Positions 18,012 to 25,320 of a stretch of DNA of 64,000 bases are shown here, in pieces. Location: contig CAMUGE010000001.1 in assembly GCA_947088345.1 (NCBI GenBank), positions 178,692-242,691 on the forward strand. Reading direction: 5' to 3'. The stretch is from an uncultured Roseburia sp. Its GTDB lineage: Bacteria; Bacillota; Clostridia; Lachnospirales; Lachnospiraceae. The position numbers and the translations under genes are program-made. The first letter of the stretch is position 1, and the number at the start of each line of letters is the position of its first letter. The notes beneath the pieces are model-generated. The model worked only from the letters and a program-made list of their open reading frames with translations. It had not been told where the DNA came from and ran no database searches.

Positions 18012-18672
18012 TGCAGAAAATATGGTAAACGGATTTGCATTCGCATCCGCCAGGGAAGCGGTGCGGGCAGCAAAAGAGACGGAGGGAATCCGCTATATCA
18101 GAGGAAAGATGAATATAGAAAACCCGTATGTCGTATTACAGATTTATAATAAGATGGTTTCCGAAAGTATGTTTGAGACGGTGGTTGGATATTCGTTTTT
18201 AAAGGAGCTGCAAAACATTCTGTATGAGTCGCCGGTAATCGCGGATGAGGATATCCTGCCGATTGCGGTAAAACATATAGTCGAACCTGTACAGGATCAG
18301 GATACGGAACATCCAAAAGGCACAATGAATCCGTCAGATACAGTAAATACGCCGGGCGGCAATCGGGGGGAGCAGCTGCGTCAATTGGAAGAAAAGACAA
18401 AAAAACTTTCCCAAAAAGTCACAGAAAATACACGGCAGAGGGATAAAATAGCCAATATCAACTATAAACAGCGGTTTCAGACGCTGTCTGTCGTATGTGC
18501 GGTGCTGGCGGTCTGCGTGATTGCAATGTTTGCACTCACAGCGACCGGGCGCAGTACAACGATTCTGAATTATGAAAATCAGGTGATTGACAAATATGAG
18601 GCCTGGGAGCAGGAGTTAAAACAGAGAGAAGCGGCTGTAGAGGAGAAGGAGAAGCAGTTTGGACAAGATTAA
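18004..18672 (+). CDS. Hypothetical single-span membrane protein with coiled coils
   Basis: Unrecognised 222-residue protein. Residues 1-~95 form a soluble helical region (FAFASAREAVRAAKETEGI, ENPYVVLQIYNKMV). A polar linker and a coiled coil follow (QLRQLEEKTKKLSQKVTENT, ~120-140). One hydrophobic helix comes next (LSVVCAVLAVCVIAMFAL, ~160-178), and a second charged coil ends the protein (WEQELKQREAAVEEKEKQF). Most of it probably lies in the cytoplasm. It overlaps the upstream GGDEF gene by eight bases and the downstream regulator by 14, so the three are translationally coupled. It could anchor or relay between them; this is inference. Confidence 0.8.
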   Translation: MSNAENMVNGFAFASAREAVRAAKETEGIRYIRGKMNIENPYVVLQIYNKMVSESMFETVVGYSFLKELQNILYESPVIADEDILPIAVKHIVEPVQDQDTEHPKGTMNPSDTVNTPGGNRGEQLRQLEEKTKKLSQKVTENTRQRDKIANINYKQRFQTLSVVCAVLAVCVIAMFALTATGRSTTILNYENQVIDKYEAWEQELKQREAAVEEKEKQFGQD

Positions 18673-19342
18673 GATTTTGGTAGTGGATGATGAGGCCAGG
18701 ATGCGAAAGCTGGTGAAAGACTTTTTGCTGCGTGAGGGCTACGAGGTGCTTGAGGCCGGCGACGGGGAAGAAGCGCTGGATATTTTTTATCGCGAAAAAA
18801 GTATCGCATTATTGATTCTGGATGTGATGATGCCAAAAATGAACGGATGGGAAGTATGCCGGGAGATACGTGAAAATTCCAAGGCGCCGATTATTATGCT
18901 GACAGCCAAAGGGGATGAGAGCGATGAACTGAACGGATTCGAGCTTGGCGTGGACGAGTATATCTCGAAACCGTTTTCTCCGAAGATACTGGTTGCCAGA
19001 GTCGGAGCGATTCTGCGCAGAAGCGGGAAAAAGCCAGGCGAGGAGGAGTTGCTCTGTAAGGGAGGCATTGTCGTCGATAAGACGGCCCATATGGTGAGTG
19101 TCGACGGCGAGCGCATTGATTTGAGTTTCAAAGAGTTTGAATTGTTGTCTTATTTCCTTGAAAACGAGGGCATTGCCCTTTCGCGTGAAAAGATACTGAA
19201 TCATGTCTGGAATTATGATTATTTTGGGGATGCGAGAACAATTGACACGCATGTGAAAAAGCTGCGTGCCAAAATCGGTTCCAAAGGGGAGTATATTCAC
19301 ACAATCTGGGGGATGGGGTATAAATTTGATGTAAATGAATAG
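18659..19342 (+). CDS. OmpR/PhoB-family response regulator (orphan)
   Basis: DNA-binding response regulator of 227 residues. The receiver domain (1-~120) has the acidic pair VDDEARM, the phospho-acceptor Asp in LLILDVMMPKMNGWEV, the Thr in MLTAKG and Lys in DEYISKPFSP. The C-terminal winged helix includes SFKEFELLSYFLENEGIALS and RTIDTHVKKLRAKIG. The start is TTG at 18659, inside the end of the upstream gene and preceded by aggagaaggag. No histidine kinase is adjacent: a terminator follows 10 bases after the stop. The kinase must be elsewhere, or regulation is through the operon partners. Confidence 0.93.
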   Translation: MDKIKILVVDDEARMRKLVKDFLLREGYEVLEAGDGEEALDIFYREKSIALLILDVMMPKMNGWEVCREIRENSKAPIIMLTAKGDESDELNGFELGVDEYISKPFSPKILVARVGAILRRSGKKPGEEELLCKGGIVVDKTAHMVSVDGERIDLSFKEFELLSYFLENEGIALSREKILNHVWNYDYFGDARTIDTHVKKLRAKIGSKGEYIHTIWGMGYKFDVNE

Positions 19343-19351
19343 AACATAAAT

Positions 19352-19406
19352 GCCATAACAGGATTGTCCTGACTTTAACACGGAGCGTCCTGTTATGGCT
19401 TTTTTT
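19352..19406 (+). terminator. Intrinsic terminator of the signalling operon
   Basis: The arms gccataacagga (19352-19363) and tcctgttatggc (19388-19399) are perfectly complementary over 12 bases and are followed by seven T. It begins nine bases after the response-regulator stop. Confidence 0.9.
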
Positions 19407-19416
19407 GCGTACACTA

Positions 19417-19445
19417 TTGACAAATGGCTGCAACAGGATTATCAT
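19417..19445 (+). promoter_or_regulatory. Sigma-A promoter of the nifS-nifU-Rrf2 operon
   Basis: A consensus -35 TTGACA (19417-19422), a 17-base spacer and -10 TATCAT (19440-19445). The -10 abuts the palindrome at 19446-19475, which would cover the transcription start and so place this promoter under repressor control. Confidence 0.8.
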
Positions 19446-19475
19446 AATTCATATCATACAAGTATGGTATGAATT
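19446..19475 (+). promoter_or_regulatory. Palindromic operator, likely for the co-encoded Rrf2 regulator
   Basis: The arms aattcatatcatac (19446-19459) and gtatggtatgaatt (19462-19475) match at 13 of 14 positions around a two-base centre. The site starts immediately after the -10 box, a classical repressor position. The Rrf2-family gene at 21214 is in the same operon, so negative autoregulation is the simplest reading. Rrf2 proteins (IscR, CymR) bind AT-rich dyads of similar size. Confidence 0.65.
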
Positions 19476-19529
19476 AAAAGATAAGATTCTGCACAGACTT
19501 TTGGCAGAAGATCAGGAAAGGTGAAAATT

Positions 19530-20714
19530 ATGGCAGATAAGATTATTTATATGGACAATGCTGCGACGACGCCGGTCAGACCCGAAGTGCTTGCGGCAAT
19601 GCTACCTTATTTTACGGAAAAATTCGGAAATCCGTCCAGTATCTACAGTATTTCCGCTGAGAATAAAAATGCCATTACCACAGCGAGAGAGATGATCGCC
19701 GGGACCATTGGTACAACGGCTGAGAACATCTACTTTACAGCGGGCGGTTCCGAGTCGGACAACTGGGCGCTTAAGGCGACTGCGGAGGCGTATGTCGGAA
19801 AAGGAAAACATATCATTACGACAAAGATTGAGCATCATGCCGTGCTGCATACCTGCGAGTATCTGGAAAAACATGGTTTTGAAGTTACTTACCTTGATGT
19901 GGACGAGAACGGAATGGTTGATTTAAAACAGCTTGAAGCGGCCATCCGTCCGGATACGATTTTAATCAGCGTGATGTTTGCAAACAATGAGATCGGTACG
20001 GTGGAACCGATTGAAAAAATCGGAGCAATCGCGAACGAGCATGGTGTTTTGTTTCACACGGATGCGGTACAGGCCTATACGAAAGAAAACATTGACGTGG
20101 AAGCGATGCACATTGATATGTTAAGCGCCAGCGGCCATAAAATCGGAGGCCCGAAAGGCGTTGGATTTTTATATATCAGAAAAGGCGTTAAGATTCGTTC
20201 ACTGATACACGGTGGCGCACAGGAACGGCGCAGGAGAGCCGGTACGGAAAATGTGACGGGCATTATCGGGTTGGCAAAGGCTGCAGAGCTTGCGATTTTG
20301 GATCAGAAAGAAATTACGGAGAAAGAAAAGAAGATTCGCGATCATCTGATTGCGCGTATCGAAAAAGAGATTCCTTATGCAAGATTAAACGGGGACCGGG
20401 AGAAACGGCTTGCGAATAACGTAAATTTCAGTTTTCGCTTTATCGAGGGCGAATCCATGCTGATTATGCTGGACGGCAAAGGGATCTGCGCTTCCAGCGG
20501 TTCTGCCTGTACCTCCGGATCGCTGGACCCCTCTCATGTGCTGCTCGCGATCGGGCTTGCGCATGAGATTGCGCATGGTTCGCTTCGTCTGACGATCAGC
20601 GATAAGACAACGCAGGAGGAAGCAGATTTTGTAGTGGACAGCTTAAAAGAGATTGTAGAAAAACTGCGAAATATGTCTCCGCTGTACGAAGATTTTATCA
20701 AAAACAGCAAATAG
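19530..20714 (+). CDS. nifS: Cysteine desulfurase (NifS/IscS type)
   Basis: PLP enzyme that takes sulfur from cysteine as a persulfide and delivers it to Fe-S assembly. 394 residues. Conserved features are YMDNAATTPVRPEVL, the NPSSIYS motif, the PLP lysine in SASGHKIGGPKG, and the mobile-loop cysteine in SSGSACTSGSLDPSHVL. Start ATG 19530 has an aggaaagg site; an in-frame GTG at 19521 lies too close to it. It is the first gene of an operon with the scaffold NifU and an Rrf2 regulator. Expression is probably controlled by the palindrome at 19446-19475. Confidence 0.95.
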   Translation: MADKIIYMDNAATTPVRPEVLAAMLPYFTEKFGNPSSIYSISAENKNAITTAREMIAGTIGTTAENIYFTAGGSESDNWALKATAEAYVGKGKHIITTKIEHHAVLHTCEYLEKHGFEVTYLDVDENGMVDLKQLEAAIRPDTILISVMFANNEIGTVEPIEKIGAIANEHGVLFHTDAVQAYTKENIDVEAMHIDMLSASGHKIGGPKGVGFLYIRKGVKIRSLIHGGAQERRRRAGTENVTGIIGLAKAAELAILDQKEITEKEKKIRDHLIARIEKEIPYARLNGDREKRLANNVNFSFRFIEGESMLIMLDGKGICASSGSACTSGSLDPSHVLLAIGLAHEIAHGSLRLTISDKTTQEEADFVVDSLKEIVEKLRNMSPLYEDFIKNSK

Positions 20715-20740
20715 AGGGAGTTTATACGCACAAAGCGAAC

Positions 20741-20765
20741 GCGAACTGCGTTTGCAATGCAGAAA
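20741..20765 (+). repeat. Repeated hairpin element, copy 1 (upstream of nifU)
   Basis: A 25-base segment beginning gcgaactgcgtttgc and ending aatgcagaaa recurs at 54888-54912 with two differences. In this copy gcgaac/gtttgc pairs with one G-T wobble. In the other copy gcgaac/gttcgc pairs perfectly, and the second difference falls in the loop. Each copy sits 10 to 12 bases before a start codon. Confidence 0.6.
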
Positions 20766-20776
20766 GGGAGAGTTTT

Positions 20777-21214
20777 ATGTACAGTGAAAAAGTAATGGAT
20801 CATTTTCAGAATCCGAGAAATGTCGGAGAGATCGAAGAGGCAAGCGGCGTCGGCACGGTCGGCAACGCGAAATGCGGCGATATCATGCGTATGTATCTGG
20901 ATATTGACGATAACCAGGTAATCCGCGACTGCAAATTTAAGACGTTTGGCTGCGGAGCTGCAGTGGCGACAAGCAGTATGGCAACCGAGCTGGTAAAGGG
21001 CAAAACGGTAAATGAGGCGCTTAAGATTACAAATCAGGCGATTATGGAGGCGCTGGACGGACTTCCCCCCGTGAAAGTGCACTGTTCGCTGCTTGCGGAG
21101 GAGGCGATTCATGCCGCACTCTGGGATTATGCCGAGAAAAACGGAATCAAAATCGACGGCCTTGCAAAGCCAAAAGCCGATATCGGTGAAGAGGAAGAAG
21201 AGGAAGAGTATTAG
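20777..21214 (+). CDS. nifU: Fe-S cluster assembly scaffold protein (NifU/IscU type)
   Basis: Scaffold on which new Fe-S clusters are built from sulfur supplied by the cysteine desulfurase. 145 residues with the three conserved cysteines: NAKCGDIM (preceding the conserved Asp), FGCGAAVATSSM and KVHCSLLAEEA. The N-terminus YSEKVMDHFQNPRNVGEI is typical. The C-terminal ~35 residues end in an acidic tail (EEEEEEEY) not needed for the fold. It is preceded by agaaagggagag and the hairpin repeat at 20741, and its stop overlaps the next start by one base. Confidence 0.95.
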   Translation: MYSEKVMDHFQNPRNVGEIEEASGVGTVGNAKCGDIMRMYLDIDDNQVIRDCKFKTFGCGAAVATSSMATELVKGKTVNEALKITNQAIMEALDGLPPVKVHCSLLAEEAIHAALWDYAEKNGIKIDGLAKPKADIGEEEEEEEY

Positions 21215-21630
21215 TGAAAATAACGGCAAAGGGGAGGTATGCGATCCACATACTTTATAATCTGGCAGTAGATACGTGGGAAGCGCCGGTTTCCGTCAAG
21301 GAAATTGCTGCAAAAAGCGGGATTTCTGTCAAATATACGGAGCAGATTATCTCGGTTTTAAATAAAGCCGGTTATGTTGCAAGTGTTAGAGGTCATCGGG
21401 GAGGATATCGTCTGACAAGACCGAATGAGGAATATGTGATCGGCGATATCCTGCGCCTGACCGAGGGCACGCTCTCACCGGTTGAATGTCTGGCAAACGG
21501 GGAAAATCCCTGTCCAAAACAGGGGCATTGCGAGACAATACTGCTTTGGGAGAAAGTGGATCAGGCGATACGTGATGTTGTGGATTCAGTTACAATTGCA
21601 GATTTAATTTCGTGGAATTGTGATAAGTAA
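21214..21630 (+). CDS. Rrf2-family transcriptional regulator, putative Fe-S sensor
   Basis: Winged-helix DNA-binding protein of 138 residues: MKITAKGRYAIHILYNLA, the recognition helix region AAKSGISVKYTEQIISVL and the wing GHRGGYRLTRP. Three cysteines (VECLANGENPCPKQGHC, spacing C-x7-C-x5-C) sit where IscR binds its [2Fe-2S] cluster, so this is probably an IscR-like sensor rather than CymR, which lacks them. It starts at GTG 21214, overlapping the nifU stop (TAGTG). It likely binds the palindrome at 19446-19475 and regulates its own nifS-nifU operon according to cluster status; this is inference. Confidence 0.9.
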   Translation: MKITAKGRYAIHILYNLAVDTWEAPVSVKEIAAKSGISVKYTEQIISVLNKAGYVASVRGHRGGYRLTRPNEEYVIGDILRLTEGTLSPVECLANGENPCPKQGHCETILLWEKVDQAIRDVVDSVTIADLISWNCDK

Positions 21631-21655
21631 GAAAAGAAAATCGTTGGAGGAAAAA

Positions 21656-22546
21656 ATGGAACTTGAAATTAGAAACATATGTAAGAATTTCGGCGAGAAA
21701 GAAGTATTAAAGGGCGTTTCTTTTGCAGCGTCATCGGGAAAAGCGTTTGGCCTGCTGGGAAGGAACGGCGCGGGCAAGACAACATCAATACGTATCATTA
21801 TGAATGTATTTGCGCAGGATCAGGGAGAAATCTTTCTGGATGGAAAGCCGATTGATTATCATACCGTAAAACTGGGCTATCTGCCGGAGGAACGCGGTCT
21901 GTATCCAAAGAAAAAAATTATTGACCAGCTGTTGTATTTTGCGCAGTTAAACGGCATGAAACGCCAGGATGCGGTAACGTCTATTGATTACTGGCTTGAG
22001 CGTTTAAAGATGACGGAGCACAGGAATAAACGACTTGACACACTCTCAAAGGGAAATCAGCAAAAAATACAGCTAGTTACGGCTCTCGCGCATGATCCGC
22101 AGATTATTATTCTTGACGAACCGTTTTCGGGGCTTGATCCGGTCAATGCAATGCTGTTGAAAGACGTGGTAAAAGAGGAGATTTCAAATGGGAAGATCGT
22201 CCTTTTTTCCAGCCACCAGATGAATTATATTGAGGAGTTCTGCGATGGAATCGCGATTTTAAACGGCGGGCAGATTGTGCTCTGCGGCGATATCGTTGAG
22301 ATTAAGCACAATTATGTGCGCGATAAGCTTGCTGTGCGTTCCGCAGATGTGAAAAAAATCATGCAGGATCAAAGGATTGGCGGGACGATGCAGGAAAACG
22401 GAGAATTACTGATTCAGCTTAAATCAGCAGAGGAAAAGAAAGAGATGATGAGGCTTCTCACACAAACCTTTGATATAGATGAGATACGGGTATATGAACC
22501 GTCACTGAATGATATTTTTGTCGAATATGCAGGGAAGCAGAATTAA
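21656..22546 (+). CDS. ABC transporter ATP-binding protein (NatA-like)
   Basis: Cytoplasmic ATPase of an ABC-2 exporter, 296 residues. It contains Walker A GRNGAGKT, the Q-loop region YLPEERGLYPKKKI, signature LSKGNQQKIQ, Walker B IIILDEPFSGLDP and switch SSHQMNYIEE. The C-terminal ~70 residues form the accessory domain often following NatA-type ATPases, ending YEPSLNDIFVEYAG. Start ATG 21656 has a ttggaggaa site; the frame is open further upstream but lacks one. It partners the membrane protein that follows. In B. subtilis NatAB extrudes sodium, but the substrate here is unknown. Confidence 0.92.
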   Translation: MELEIRNICKNFGEKEVLKGVSFAASSGKAFGLLGRNGAGKTTSIRIIMNVFAQDQGEIFLDGKPIDYHTVKLGYLPEERGLYPKKKIIDQLLYFAQLNGMKRQDAVTSIDYWLERLKMTEHRNKRLDTLSKGNQQKIQLVTALAHDPQIIILDEPFSGLDPVNAMLLKDVVKEEISNGKIVLFSSHQMNYIEEFCDGIAILNGGQIVLCGDIVEIKHNYVRDKLAVRSADVKKIMQDQRIGGTMQENGELLIQLKSAEEKKEMMRLLTQTFDIDEIRVYEPSLNDIFVEYAGKQN

Positions 22547-22565
22547 GGAGGCAGCGCATAAGATT

Positions 22566-23831
22566 ATGAAACAATTTGGTACAATTTTTCAGTTTGAAAT
22601 GAAAAGCTACATAAAAAATAAAATATTTACCGGAGTGACGGCGGCGCTTGTCCTTGTGATTGCGGTTGTTATGTTCTTTCCGCGTATTACGGAAGCGTTT
22701 GGCGGCGGAAAAGAGGAAGACGCCTCCGGGGGAGCGGCTGCGTCGGCGGAAGCCGATAATCAGGCAGTGATTTTATTGTCGCTGTCAGGGATTGAAAATG
22801 CCGATTTGGTCGGGCAGTGTTTTAAACAGACATTTCCGGAGTATACCGTTACGGTCTCAGACAGTTCTCTTGATGAGATCAAAGATAAAATTGCGGCAGG
22901 GGAAGTGGAATGTGCGTTTGTGATGGACAGTCTGACTTCTTATACATACTATGTCAATAACCTGTCGATGTATGACCACAAAACGGCCGCGGCGGACGAG
23001 GCGTTAAGCAGTCTTTACCGTATGGATGCCATGATGAAAAACGGAATATCGGCGGAAGCGGCAGGCGAGATTCTTTCTGCGGAAATTACGCATGAGACAG
23101 AGAACATGGGCAAAGACCAGGCGAAGAATTTTGCGTATACTTATATTATGATTTTTGCATTGTATATGGTAATTTTGCTGTATGGACAGATGGTGGCTTC
23201 CAACGTTGCAACCGAAAAAAGTTCCAGAGCAATGGAGTTGCTGATTACCAGTGCAAAACCGGTCAGCATGATGTTTGGAAAAGTAATGGCCTCCTGTCTT
23301 GCAGGGTTTATCCAACTGATACTGGTCTTTGGATCGGCCGCGCTGTTTTACCAGCTGAATAAGTCTTACTGGAGCGGGATTGGAATGATTGCATCGGTGT
23401 TTAATATGCCGATACATCTGCTGGTATATATGCTGGTATTTTTTGTACTCGGATTTTTAATCTATGCATTCCTGTTTGGCGCAATCGGTTCTACTGTTTC
23501 AAAACTTGAGGATATCAATACGGCTGTTATGCCTCTGACCATGCTGTTTGTTGCAGGTTTTATGATTGTTATGTTCTCTATGACTTCCGGGGAAGTGGAC
23601 AATATCGGGATGCTGATCTGTTCCTATGTTCCCTTTACTTCTCCGATGGCAATGTTTACGCGTATTGCAATGGGAACCGTACCGTTATACGAGGTTATCA
23701 TTTCGATTGCAATTCTCGTGGCATCTGTGGTTGCAGTGGGCTATGCCGCGGCAAAGATTTACCGTATGGGCGTGCTGCTCTACGGAACGCCGCCAAAGCT
23801 GAAAGCAATTTTAAAAGCAGTCAGAGGGTAA
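22566..23831 (+). CDS. ABC-2 family permease (NatB-like)
   Basis: Integral membrane partner of the preceding ATPase, 421 residues. The layout is one N-terminal helix (IFTGVTAALVLVIAVVMFFP), a ~170-residue external loop and a C-terminal cluster of about five helices. The conserved GQMVASNVATEKSSRAMELL motif lies just inside that cluster. This topology is that of ABC2_membrane_3 (NatB/YhgE-like) exporters. The start is uncertain: ATG 22566 lies 16 bases after aaggagg, a long spacing, and the frame extends upstream into the ATPase. No terminator with a T run follows, only the nested inverted repeat at 23838. Confidence 0.9.
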   Translation: MKQFGTIFQFEMKSYIKNKIFTGVTAALVLVIAVVMFFPRITEAFGGGKEEDASGGAAASAEADNQAVILLSLSGIENADLVGQCFKQTFPEYTVTVSDSSLDEIKDKIAAGEVECAFVMDSLTSYTYYVNNLSMYDHKTAAADEALSSLYRMDAMMKNGISAEAAGEILSAEITHETENMGKDQAKNFAYTYIMIFALYMVILLYGQMVASNVATEKSSRAMELLITSAKPVSMMFGKVMASCLAGFIQLILVFGSAALFYQLNKSYWSGIGMIASVFNMPIHLLVYMLVFFVLGFLIYAFLFGAIGSTVSKLEDINTAVMPLTMLFVAGFMIVMFSMTSGEVDNIGMLICSYVPFTSPMAMFTRIAMGTVPLYEVIISIAILVASVVAVGYAAAKIYRMGVLLYGTPPKLKAILKAVRG

Positions 23832-23837
23832 AATTTG

Positions 23838-23957
23838 CGTTTTCCTGTTTTGTATCATAAGCGGTATTTCAGTACCAAAAGGTCTTGCACAAAAAGTGTT
23901 TCCATCACGATGTGATGGAAACCTTTTGGTACGATAAGTTTACAAATTGGGAAAACG
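23838..23957 (+). repeat. Nested inverted-repeat element in intergenic region
   Basis: Three sets of arms are nested. Outer: cgttttcc / ggaaaacg (23838-23845, 23950-23957). Middle: taccaaaagg / ccttttggta (23873-23882, 23922-23931). Inner: gtttccatcac / gtgatggaaac (23898-23908, 23912-23922) with a three-base loop. The inner and middle right arms are contiguous, so the left side has a 15-base bulge. There is no T run, so it is not a standard terminator. It could be a small mobile-element relic (MITE-like) or an RNA-processing structure. Confidence 0.55.
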
Positions 23958-23971
23958 AAGCCATAAAAGGA

Positions 23972-24000
23972 TTGACAAATGACAGATTACTGTTTATATT
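23972..24000 (+). promoter_or_regulatory. Sigma-A promoter of the FNT-family gene
   Basis: TTGACA (23972-23977), a 17-base spacer and TATATT (23995-24000), about 50 bases before the start codon at 24050. Confidence 0.78.
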
Positions 24001-24049
24001 TAGTTAATAAATTATTTACAGAATTAAGAAAAGGAATGGATGAAGAATC

Positions 24050-24658
24050 ATGTCAGGTAGTATAAACAGTAAGGCGCAGATCTTTATAAAGGCTGTGTAT
24101 GCCGGTTTTATGATCGGCATAGGCGGCGCGGTGAAGCTCTCGCTTGAGAATAATGTAATCGGTGCGCTGTTGTTTTCTTTTGGGTTGATGACGATTGTGA
24201 CGCAGGGCTATAACCTGTATACCGGAAAGATTGGTTTTGTCAGCAGATGGAGAGAGCTGACGGATATGCTGATTATTATCGCAGGGAATTTTGTCGGGAC
24301 ATTTCTGATCGCGTTTCTCTGTAATACGGCGCATCTTCCGATTGACAGTCTGGCGCTTTCCAATAAAAAGCTTGACAATTCTGTCGTAAATATTTTTTTG
24401 CTGTCGATTCTGTGCGGCGTAATGATGTATCTGGCTATTGATAATTATAACAAAACAAAAAATATTGTGTATATCATTGCTCCGGTTATGATTTTTCTGC
24501 TGTCCGGTTTTGAGCATTCGATTGCATCCATGTTTTATTTTAACCTGGCAGGAATTTACAGTCTGAAGTCCATTGGCTATCTGCTTGTAATGCTGGTCGG
24601 AAACGGGATCGGCGCAAAACTGTTCGGTTTAAAATTTGTAAGAAAAAAGCCTGCATAG
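24050..24658 (+). CDS. Formate/nitrite transporter family protein, short form
   Basis: Membrane channel of the FNT family, which forms pentamers passing small monovalent anions such as formate, nitrite or hydrosulfide. The C-terminal signature SGFEHSIASMFYFNLAGI is clear, with the re-entrant-loop region CGVMMYLAIDNYNKTKNIVY before it. At 202 residues it is much shorter than the usual ~260-280, with short loops and six helices still countable. It has its own promoter and stands alone, so the substrate cannot be inferred from its neighbours. The start ATG lies after an aaaggaatgg site. Confidence 0.85.
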   Translation: MSGSINSKAQIFIKAVYAGFMIGIGGAVKLSLENNVIGALLFSFGLMTIVTQGYNLYTGKIGFVSRWRELTDMLIIIAGNFVGTFLIAFLCNTAHLPIDSLALSNKKLDNSVVNIFLLSILCGVMMYLAIDNYNKTKNIVYIIAPVMIFLLSGFEHSIASMFYFNLAGIYSLKSIGYLLVMLVGNGIGAKLFGLKFVRKKPA

Positions 24659-24756
24659 TATATTTTTTGGATAATCGGACGAAATACCGGCATACTATCA
24701 TTAAAGTGCAAAATAGATGAAAGCAGCGAAAAATTGTGCGGAAATGAGGGATGACA

Positions 24757-25191
24757 ATGGTAGAACACGATACAGTCCGGCTGCTCCGGGAGTGTGACGC
24801 GGGAATCAAAATGGGTTTGTCGGCAATTGAAGACGTTTTTGAATATGTCCACAGCGGCGGGCTTGCAAAGATTTTGACAGAATGCAGGGAAAAACATCAG
24901 AAATTAAAAGAAGAAATTCAAAAGCTTCTGGATCGTTTTCAGGAGGAGGGCAAAGATCCGAATCCGATGGCAAAGAGCATGTCATGGATTAAGACGAATA
25001 TGAGACTGGTCATGCATGAATCCGACCAGACAATAGCAGACCTGATCACAGACGGCTGCAATATGGGCATAAAGTCTCTTCACAAATTTTTAAATCAGTA
25101 TCAGACTGCTGACGAGAAGTCCAGAGATATTACAAAGCGGCTGATTAATCTGGAAGAAAAGCTCGCGGTCGATATCCGCGGGTATCTGTAA
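24757..25191 (+). CDS. Hypothetical helical protein (possible four-helix bundle)
   Basis: A 144-residue soluble, nearly all-helical protein: VRLLRECDAGIKMGLSAIED, ILTECREKHQKLKEEIQKLL, MSWIKTNMRLVMHESDQTIA, NMGIKSLHKFLNQYQTADEK. The spacing of four long helices with scattered Glu and His recalls ferritin-like DUF2383 proteins, but I cannot confirm a metal site. I chose ATG 24757, which has gaggg six bases upstream; ATG 24751 is also possible. It lies 98 bases after the FNT gene with no terminator between them. A terminator follows. Confidence 0.75.
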   Translation: MVEHDTVRLLRECDAGIKMGLSAIEDVFEYVHSGGLAKILTECREKHQKLKEEIQKLLDRFQEEGKDPNPMAKSMSWIKTNMRLVMHESDQTIADLITDGCNMGIKSLHKFLNQYQTADEKSRDITKRLINLEEKLAVDIRGYL

Positions 25192-25216
25192 AACAGAACA
25201 TACAAAGAACAGGCGA

Positions 25217-25248
25217 AAAAGGCAGTCGCAGATGGCGTACTGCCTTTT
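25217..25248 (+). terminator. Intrinsic terminator, near-symmetric
   Basis: aaaaggcagt (25217-25226) pairs perfectly with actgcctttt (25239-25248) around a 12-base loop. The stem itself ends in TTTT. It is 25 bases after the preceding stop. Confidence 0.8.
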
Positions 25249-25252
25249 CCAT

Positions 25253-25281
25253 TTGACGCAGCCACAAAAGAACGATAAAAT
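25253..25281 (+). promoter_or_regulatory. Sigma-A promoter of the DUF512-der-plsY-gpsA-dut operon
   Basis: TTGACG (25253-25258), a 17-base spacer and TAAAAT (25276-25281), just after the previous terminator and 40 bases before the TTG start at 25321. Confidence 0.72.
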
Positions 25282-25320
25282 GTGGCATAGGATAAATTTC
25301 AGGGAAAGGCGGCAGGAATT

